From contig JBOZIK010000001.1 in assembly GCA_051453625.1 (NCBI GenBank), positions 177,627,344 to 177,691,343 on the forward strand: a DNA stretch of 64,000 nucleotides. Direction: 5' to 3'. The DNA comes from Welwitschia mirabilis (lineage: Eukaryota; Gnetophyta; Gnetopsida; Welwitschiales). A program made the translations under genes and the position numbers. The notes beneath the pieces are model-generated. The model was given only the letters and a program-made list of their open reading frames with translations, was not told the DNA's origin and made no database searches. Shown here in pieces: positions 56,292-64,000 of this stretch; the first letter of the stretch is position 1; every line of letters begins with the position of its first letter.

Positions 56292-59160
56292 TTTAGAGTA
56301 GAATTGTGAAGCTCTCTTTAGGGTTTTTCTGAGCCCTCTTGTTATGGATTCTTAGGCTTATTTTTTTGTCCTTTTCTCTCTAATTCTTCTAGCTTTATTT
56401 TTCATCCTTTTGTTAAGATAAAATACAAACTTATTTTTTAGAGGGACATCTATTTTTCCAAAAGGGTAAAAGGTTTTGGTTAAGCGGATTTTTTTTTTTT
56501 TAAATAAAGGAGGGTCATTTTTTTTAAAGAAAATAAAATTTATTTAAGGTGTTTTCCCCTTTTTTTAAAATAAAATTTATTTTTAAATATAAAATAATAT
56601 TAGTTTTTTGGTTTTATTTGGTTTTACAGGTTTTTGACCATCGCCACTTATGTTCTGCTTGTATTGCAACCAACATAAGTGCATCATTTACTATCACTAA
56701 GCTACACTCCTACTACTATAGCCTACTCCATATCTAGCTATAGATCTACATGATCTAATTAATTAAGTGTAGTGTGAGATTTTTCTGCAAACCCATACTA
56801 AGTAAACATTTCTTGCAAGCACTAAGTACTTATAGTCTCTACCACCATTAGTATTTACCACTGCTATGCCAATCTTCGTGTGCCTGTGCTCCACTAGCCC
56901 CTGCTCTATAAAGCCACCAGCTCACTACATATCTATTTGGTGCTCCAATTCCTTCACTTAGATGTAGCACTCATCATCGTTAACCCACTGTAGGCCTATC
57001 CACTACTCCAATCCCATTACTTTATTACCATCATTGTATGGTCAATCTAATTACCTTTACCCTATACAAGTCTCTGCAGCTCTCACTAATACTCATTATC
57101 TTCAGATCTTTCTTTACATTAGTGGTTATTAATGCTATTAGAGATCCCCATTTCTTTTCTATCCTATAGTTCTTTTCTACATGGTATCTTGCATTGATCA
57201 TCACTTTCTATGATCGTCAGTGTAGTTTTAGACCTTGCTACTAATACAAGAGATATCACTTAATTACTAGATTCTGGCCATTACTAACTAGTCTTGTTGG
57301 AGTTATTGTAATACAATCTCTGTGGCTGATCCTTGCATGGATTTTATCTCTCATGATGGGCTTAAATAATTAGAAATTCAATAGAAAGACAATGGTAAAT
57401 TGTAGTGTCGTAATTCTAGGAATCTAAGGTGGGTTTTGATATATAATATAGAAAATAAAGGATCTTTTACATGTTATAGCATTTAACATCTCCCTAAGTA
57501 ATCTACTTGCTATTCTAGCTATGCACTATAATGTTGGTCTTAGTCTTAGATCTTCACTAATTGACAACTCCTGCCATTATTTATTATAACATCCTTTAGT
57601 CTGCTATCAATATTTTACCTTATTTAAAATATTTTATGCATTTACAAATTCTTCAAAAATTTGATGCATCTAATTTTTTCTAAGATCATTTATCACATAT
57701 TCTTTTAGTATTGCATCTGTTAATCATTAACAAAATGTTGGTGTAGAGATAGAATAGTTTGTGTGATAAGAAGAAGTAAGAGGTTTAATTCCAAGTTGTG
57801 AGAATTTTTTTTTAAAATTTTGTGCTGGCCTTTCTCTATTTCTATGCACATATAGAATTGTTACCCATTGTCCATCTCTTAGATCTATGCTATGCACATG
57901 AGTTTTAGTTATCCATTATTTAGCTTTTTTATTTTACATACATAGGCATTTTTAGCTTTTTCTTGTTTTGACACTAAATTTCTTGGTTTTCTAAGTTTTT
58001 ACAACATTTTTTACTTTGTAAGCCCAAAACTTAGTCTTTTAAACCTCTCCTAGTGATTTTTCAAGGTTTTTTGGGCATTTTTATAATTATTCTAAGCCCT
58101 TAATCTTTGTTTTTCTCTCTATTTCTCATCTAGTTAAGTTTGGAATGTGGAGTAAGATCTACATGACTACTAATACTTCTTCTTCTTCTTATTTTAACTT
58201 CACTAGGCTCAACTTTGTAATTTGAATAGATTAAGCTAAGTTAAGATGTTAAGAAAGATCCACTTAATTTAACTACACCAAGTCATCCCTATTCTATGTG
58301 TGTTCTGGTGTATCTATCTTTGGTGTTTTTCCTATAATTTTTTTCACATTGAACTTTAAATTTTTGTGATTAAGGTTTTAAAATTGAAAATTACGTTCAT
58401 CCTAATCACATCATATCCTTCACTAGTATTAAGTCATAGTTGGTGGTTGACATGGAGAGCATTATATAAACAGAGATCTATGTTAGACTAAACTACTTTC
58501 TAAGGTTATTGTATAATCCTTAACTATCTTAACTATGAAGTTTAGGTTGTACAGAGAGTTGTATCTCTCTCAAGTGACAATGTCCCAAGTGTCTTGAGGT
58601 CTATATTCCCATGAAAACCTTAATAATTAACAGTATATTAGATGAAGGCCAAAGGCATAGTGGTAGGATCTACTTGGATTTCATCACTAAGTTGACAAGA
58701 AGAAATAAGTATAATTAATTTCAAAATTTACTAAGTCTAGTGTATAAATAGATCATTGACATTACTTAGTACTCTTCCTTAAGGGGGGTATATAGCTCAA
58801 GTAATCAAAACTAGTCAATAACTTGAATGTCCCCTTAACATAACTCATATTTTGGCTTTTTACTTTTTTTATAAGATAAGAGTAGCATCCTTAGAAAGGA
58901 TGTGATTACTATCTGGTTTTAGGAGCACACTCTAAAATTGACCAATCTTGGCATTTCATTACTTAATAATCCATTTAGGATACCTTTCATTAAAATATAC
59001 TTTATTGGATCGAGAGTCCTAGAAGAAAGGTGAATTGGATAAAATCAATTAAATCACTTCAAAAAAATATCTTTACTAAAAATAAATACTAATATATGTA
59101 TGTAAATAAAAATGAAACTATTCTAAAAAATAAGAAACAGTAAGCACAGAAATACTAAAT
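56292..59160 (+). other. Presumed internal region of an iMet-primed element, and unassigned DNA
   Basis: No gag or polymerase motif was recognised. Long T and A runs at 56460-56580 are followed by a distinctly C-rich, less AT-rich stretch at about 56630-57200 with no stable frame. The 62-codon frame 56549-56737 spans that change and is probably chance. From 57210 onward the sequence is ordinary AT-rich DNA. Confidence 0.35.
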
Positions 59161-59680
59161 AGAAAGTACACAATGTTTATCATGGTTTAGAAAACCCCTA
59201 CTTCGCTCTCGACGATCAGCTTCTATTCAAGCCTGATTTTGATATTTATAATCTTTTTCTAGGTATTTTAGATTTACTCATAACTTTTACAAATGGTCTT
59301 TTCTAAGGCTCAGTTTCAACCTTTTGCAACAAAGTGAAGTGATAACAATGGTGTACTAAAATGCATAGGTTTCACCTGATTTTGGCTCAAGAATAGCATT
59401 GCTACACTACTTGAGAAGATGATACAATATGAAAGTATACAGTGCAACTGACTTTACCAAGTATGCAAAAATAACAATAGTTATTAATTCAGTTTTGTTC
59501 AGGTAGGATATACAAATAAGTACAACGAATGATTTCAAAAACATTAAAAAGTGGTATAGTGATTTTGACTCTTGGCAAATATATAGTGGAAGACTTTTAG
59601 GATTTTTACAAGTAAGAAGACCTTCCAATGGATAGAAAATGAGGTCATAATAGCTATAAAAATTCCCTTTTCATCATGAA
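59161..59680. other. Unassigned, with a conserved-looking segment
   Basis: Near 59170-59225 the sequence TTTATCATGGTTTAGAAAAC followed by CCCTACTTCGCTCTCGACGATC resembles a decayed CGTGGTTCGG...CCTACGTC-type segment common in plant transposable elements. I cannot assign it to a family. The minus-strand frame 59407-59628 has no recognisable content. Confidence 0.35.
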
Positions 59681-59684
59681 TGGT

Positions 59685-60060
59685 CTAACCCTTAGAAGTC
59701 TAGTTGATTCCATTTGATGCCATCACTGAAGTCAGTTACCCTTATGTTATTCTAGTTGATCTCTATTTCTTATAATTTCATATCTAATCAACCCCTTAGA
59801 GCCCAGTTGACAACTTATCTAGTTATTTGCATATTCATCTAGTTACTCATTTGGTTAAGAAAAATTGCAATATTATTTTTCACTCTAGGTTTGGTTAACC
59901 CCTTACTACCAATGGGTAAATATTACTCCAGGTCTAGTTGATCCCTTAATAATCTAGTTGACCCTTTAATGATCAGCTATAAATTATTGGATTTACAAGT
60001 CCGATCGACCCCTTATGTATCTAATCAACTCCTCTAATACTCGTTTATTTCTGTATATGC
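59685..60060 (+). repeat. Dispersed TAGTTGACCCCTTA-type repeat field
   Basis: At least eight variants of (C/T)TAGTTGA(C/T)CCCTTA occur irregularly, for example near 59698, 59752, 59787, 59889, 59937, 59955, 60004 and 60023. They are variants of a GTTGACCCCTTAxxxTCTA unit. Spacing is irregular, so it is an eroded minisatellite and not a clean array. Copies continue after the 10-N gap (AGTTGACCCCTAA at 60077). Confidence 0.6.
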
Positions 60061-60070
60061 NNNNNNNNNN
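60061..60070. other. Assembly gap, 10 N
   Basis: A ten-N placeholder inside the TAGTTGACCCCTT repeat field, where repeats may have blocked assembly. Confidence 0.95.
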
Positions 60071-60089
60071 GAAGCTAAGTTGACCCCTA

Positions 60090-62380
60090 AAAGGATATAA
60101 AAACTAATAGGTTTAGGTTCCAATTGAGATAAATTATTTTAGATTCTAACCTATAATGACTAATATTTTTTGACAAGATACAACATGTTTTACTAAATAG
60201 AAAACATTAGTTTAACATTACATTAACAAATAATAACTTAACAGATGTATGATATGAACATCTTAAATAATATATTTACATCCTCTAATCATATATGGGC
60301 TACAAATAAGATTCTCATAAAAAAAATAACAACACTTAGATTTTAAAATAGAAATGAAAGCATCCTACCATAACTAATTTAGATTCAAAAGATATTAGCT
60401 AAGTAGAGAAACTATTAATAAGATGGTGTATGAAATGTGAAGCTAATATGATGAAAGCAATCTTTAAATCTTCTTTTTAATGTCCTCTAATCATATAAAA
60501 TATATTTTTAATATCCAAGTCAAAGGAAAAAAAATTCCAAATCTTAAATTAAAATAAATGTTTTATTGGATTAGCTATATGAAATATGGTGCTGGAAGAA
60601 GAAAGATTTATAGATCATGAAGGAGAAATAGAAATTTTAATGGATTTGTATGAGTTATATAAGAATAAGAAAATTTATTGAAGGCATTATTCAAGGATTT
60701 AATCATTATAAAAAGAAGTGTTTCATTGAAAGTTATTTTCTAAAACATATTTTAAAAATTGAAATGTGAACCAAATAAAAAGGTTTAAAATAAATGATTA
60801 AAAAATATCAAAGAAAAAATATGTCCGCAAAATCTAGGGAATACTAAAAAAGTAAAAAGTTAAAGCATAGCTAATAAAAGAGTGTACTAAATAGAAAATG
60901 ATGGACCCCATTAAGGCATGAAGAATAATGAAATTTTTAGTTTACATGGCTAGTAAATATATTCTTATAAGAAATTCACTAGGTATCTTCTAGAAAACAT
61001 CATAAATATGCAAAATAATATGTTCTAGAGGGGTAATATAAGGAGGAAATTAATTTTACTAATATCATAGTTATTCCAAAAAACCTAGAATAATGTTATT
61101 ATGTGAGACTTTAGATTAATCAAGATGTGTAACATAGTTTTAAAAATTCATGTTAAAGCTCTTATTTGTAGGATTTCCTTACTATTTTCTAAGACTTATT
61201 AAATATAAGTCTATTTATAACTAGATCATTTTAAATCATGAATTAATTAATCTTAGTAAAAGTTACAAATTTCTAGTAATCTTCATCAAAATTCTTATAG
61301 AAAAATATTATGATATAGTTAGCTAAAAAGCTTTAGTAAACATGATGCTAAATAAAGAATTTATCTCTTAAATGTTGTAAAATATTGTTAAAATTATAAA
61401 GTACTATCATATTTCTAGTCAAAATTAATGAAAACTCATATAATTCATTTCAATTAAATAGAGGTTTATAACAAAGAGATTTATTATCATCCTATAATTT
61501 TACTTTAATTATGGATATTATGATTTTTTACCCTTTAAGAACCATAAATAAAAAGGACTTTTCATTAGAAATCAAATGTTTCTAAATAATTACTATTCTA
61601 ATAGTGTTTTATTAACTACAAAATCTAGTAAGGAGATACTATAGTAATAGTTAATAACATTGAGAAGTTTAACAATCAAATATATTTACATACTAACTAG
61701 GAGAAATCTAACATGTATGTCTTTAACAAATATTTGGATAAGAATATAACTATTCTTAATGAAATAGAAATAAAAGAAGAAATGGAGAGTGATGTTTACT
61801 TAGGCATTATGATGAAGAACACAAAAACTAGTACTTAGATAAATCTACTAGAATTAATTAGTAAAAGAAAAAAACATTTACATAATAGATGCTTACCACT
61901 TAAGCTAAAAATATTCTAATTAATGTATGCATTCACATGATTACAAAATATGTTATAGTCTTAATTTATCTATCCAATTTTTTTAGCTAATTAAATAGTT
62001 AAGGATTAATTGTAAATATGACTTTATTCAGCTCCTCTACCTTGGCCTCACATTTCTTTGGTCTTCTAACTATATTGAATTAATTCTTTGACCCATAAAT
62101 AATACTTTTCTAATTATAGATATTACATTTTTATGGTAATTATGCTCAAATTTGGATGTGATTGGATACACTAGGATATGATCATTAGAAAAACAATTAT
62201 ACTATCGCTTTTGGTACTATAAGTATCAAGATTTTAGTTGTTAAAAATCTAAGTATTACAATTTTATACAACATTATTGATCTAGTAAATCTTAGAATGA
62301 AGCTCATGATGTACCTAACATTTTAATTTCCTAAACTTCAACTACTCTAAAGCCTATAATAACATTTCATAAAATTTTAT
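60090..62380. other. Unassigned AT-rich DNA, probably upstream part of LINE-4
   Basis: I could not read specific motifs. Because LINE-4 reverse transcriptase is recognisable from about 62480, the endonuclease and ORF1 of that LINE should lie in this stretch if it was full length, but decay is too deep to show them. Confidence 0.35.
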
Positions 62381-62399
62381 TTTAAAGATGCTTTAATAA

Positions 62400-63382
62400 A
62401 TTGGATTTGTATAAGGCTCTCTTTAATTTATTAAGATGATTTTATTAGATACCTATGCTCATGTCTATGATAATAGGTGTACTTCATCTCTCTTTTAATT
62501 AAAGAGGTCAACTTAAAAAGACTCCCTGTAACACCTTATTTATCATTGTTATAAATGTTTTAGGCCATCTTATTGAGTCAAGCTTAACTTTAGGTTTTTT
62601 TCATAATCTTTTTATTTATAATCACCTTGGCTAAATTTTCATTGATTACTATTTTGATAACTCTTTATGCTCAGTTTTCAATAATCCCTTTCACATTATT
62701 TTTTTACTTTAGTTCCTTAAGATCTATTGCTAAGATTCTAGCTTTAGCATTAATTCTAATAAATTTGGTTATTTTTTCTTTAGGTTGATTAATAATTACT
62801 AAGATTATTTGGAATAGAATATTATATTACATCAAAATTTTAAGATTCTTAATTTGCGTTTGACTTTAATATCTCACTTTCCAGTTGTTATCATGAGCTA
62901 TTAAAAAAATTCATCAAAAGACTTAAGCATGCCTTTTTAGAAATCTGTCTTTAATTAGAAAAACTATTTTATATAATATAATTATTAATATCACTCATCC
63001 ATTTTATTTCATAACTCTAGCTCCCTTTACTTCCTCTTATGATAAGATGATTATGATTTTAAGGGATTTTCTTTAGTATTCTACATATCCTTAACATAAA
63101 GGCTTTATTAGAGTTTCTTGGGATGTATGCAATCATCTCAAAGATTTAGGAGAGTTTGGAATAAAGGATGTATTTAGTCAATAAAAGGCTCTAGGTTCTC
63201 ATTAGTAAGTCACGGTTAGTAATAGAGATGTGTATTAGAGGGTTCTTGTGATAAATTCAATTCAATATGCTCTTCCTCTTAGTAGGAAATCTTGGTCTTC
63301 CTTTTTCTAGTAGAAGACACTATGTCTTATTCTTTCCCCATTAAATTACATTATTTCATCTTTCTTAATGTTATCTAAAATT
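62400..63382 (+). pseudogene. LINE-4 reverse transcriptase and C-terminal relic
   Basis: The + strand shows NTLFIIVINVLGHLIE (about 62530-62580; from the QG.PLSP.LF...I..LG.LI block), then FSINSNKFGYFF (from ..IN..KS..FF), and at about 62970-63220 ITHPFYFITLAPF, then RVSWDVCNHLKDLGEFGIKD (from V.W..VC.PK..GGLGIKD). These are in the order found after the catalytic block of plant LINE ORF2. The YADD block itself is not clearly readable. The element is dead and runs into a gap at 63383. Confidence 0.7.
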
Positions 63383-63482
63383 NNNNNNNNNNNNNNNNNN
63401 NNNNNNNNNNNNNNNNNNNNNNNNNNNNNNNNNNNNNNNNNNNNNNNNNNNNNNNNNNNNNNNNNNNNNNNNNNNNNNNNNN
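63383..63482. other. Assembly gap, 100 N
   Basis: A placeholder-length gap near the 3' part of LINE-4. The open frames that cross it are artefacts. Confidence 0.95.
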
Positions 63483-64000
63483 AACCTTTAAAGATATGCA
63501 TGCGAGACAACATCACACATCCAACGGCTGACATGGAGTTGAGGGTTTATAGTTTTAGGTGAAACTGGACTTTATACTAATGATAGAGATTAGCAACTAG
63601 CACTGAGTAAGATAAAGCCTTAGTCCTATGATACTCTAACTGGGAGACTATATTCTTCAGTATTATGGCAAGGGAATTAATAAAGTGCCTATTTCCTACC
63701 AAGTACATCAAATAGGCCCTATATTAGAGGTCTTATTACAATGACCCACCAAAGGTAAGAAATTATAGGTAAAAACTAAATGTAAAAACTTGTACTTTGG
63801 GATAAGGAAAGAAGTAGAAAGGGTGGTTTTCCACCTGTAAAACGTACCATAAAGTTTCCTTATTACCTTTGATTTGTCTTCCATGGAGTCACAAAGAGAC
63901 CAAAACTCATCATAGTCTCCTCTTAAAAGATTAGCAACTACAGAATGTAGTTTGCAATAACCCTTATCTTCTTTCCCAAAACCAGGGTTTCCAGGGTTGT
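63483..64000. other. Unassigned sequence at the right edge
   Basis: It is less AT-rich than the neighbourhood. No frame or family is recognised. It could be the end of LINE-4 or a different element cut by the window edge. Confidence 0.35.

Noticed and set aside
1-64000. tRNA, rRNA, organelle DNA insertions or telomere repeats
   Set aside because: No cloverleaf with plausible B-box, no rRNA-like or organelle-gene-like stretch and no TTTAGGG runs were noticed on reading; a covariance-model scan was not possible.

Overview
The window is AT-rich, intron-free-looking repeat DNA from a large plant-like nuclear genome. The evidence is the mobile-element content: L1-type LINEs with a plant-style ORF1 (DUF4283-like domain plus a CX2CX4HX4C knuckle), Ty3/gypsy elements of the Athila/Tat type with a tRNA-Asp primer site, and a tRNA-iMet primer site. 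I cannot name the species. I found no intact host gene, tRNA, rRNA or CRISPR array. Almost every open frame is a chance frame or a shred of a decayed retroelement. Stops sit where Gln or Trp would be expected and CpG is scarce, which points to long C-to-T decay. Eight runs of N interrupt the sequence.

The main result is a nested stack of retrotransposons from about 10.9 to 54.3 kb, worked out from paired long terminal repeats (LTRs) and target-site duplications (TSDs). The outer element D (Ty3/gypsy, + strand, 10944-54257) has about 1.2 kb LTRs and a perfect AAACT duplication. Its 5' LTR is split by LINE-1 (minus strand, 11680-17720), which has a perfect 14-bp TSD. Its internal region is split by element A (minus, about 22310-29041, LTRs about 1.6 kb) and by element B (minus, 30512-52117, LTRs about 1.07 kb). 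Element C (minus, 32407-46892, TSD AGCAT) sits inside B. LINE-2 (+, 33478-38867) sits inside the left LTR of C, and the right LTR of C preserves the empty site. The order of insertion is therefore D, then B, then C, then LINE-2, with A and LINE-1 independently after D.

Left of the stack are a short tandem repeat at the window edge, a 60-bp tandem duplication, a decayed minus-strand LINE (LINE-3, about 3.85-6.56 kb) and a + strand gypsy polymerase relic at about 7.4-7.9 kb. Right of it are unassigned AT-rich DNA, an LTR end with a tRNA-iMet-type primer site at 56.28 kb, a degenerate TAGTTGACCCCTT repeat field near 59.7-60.06 kb, and a + strand LINE relic (LINE-4) ending in an assembly gap at 63.38 kb.

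The most unusual items are a DnaJ (J-domain) fragment inside the TSD-bounded 3' part of LINE-1, a three-copy unrecognised protein in the gypsy-like elements A and B, repeated stem-loop units in the leader of C, and independent YADD-to-YAND changes in two LINEs.
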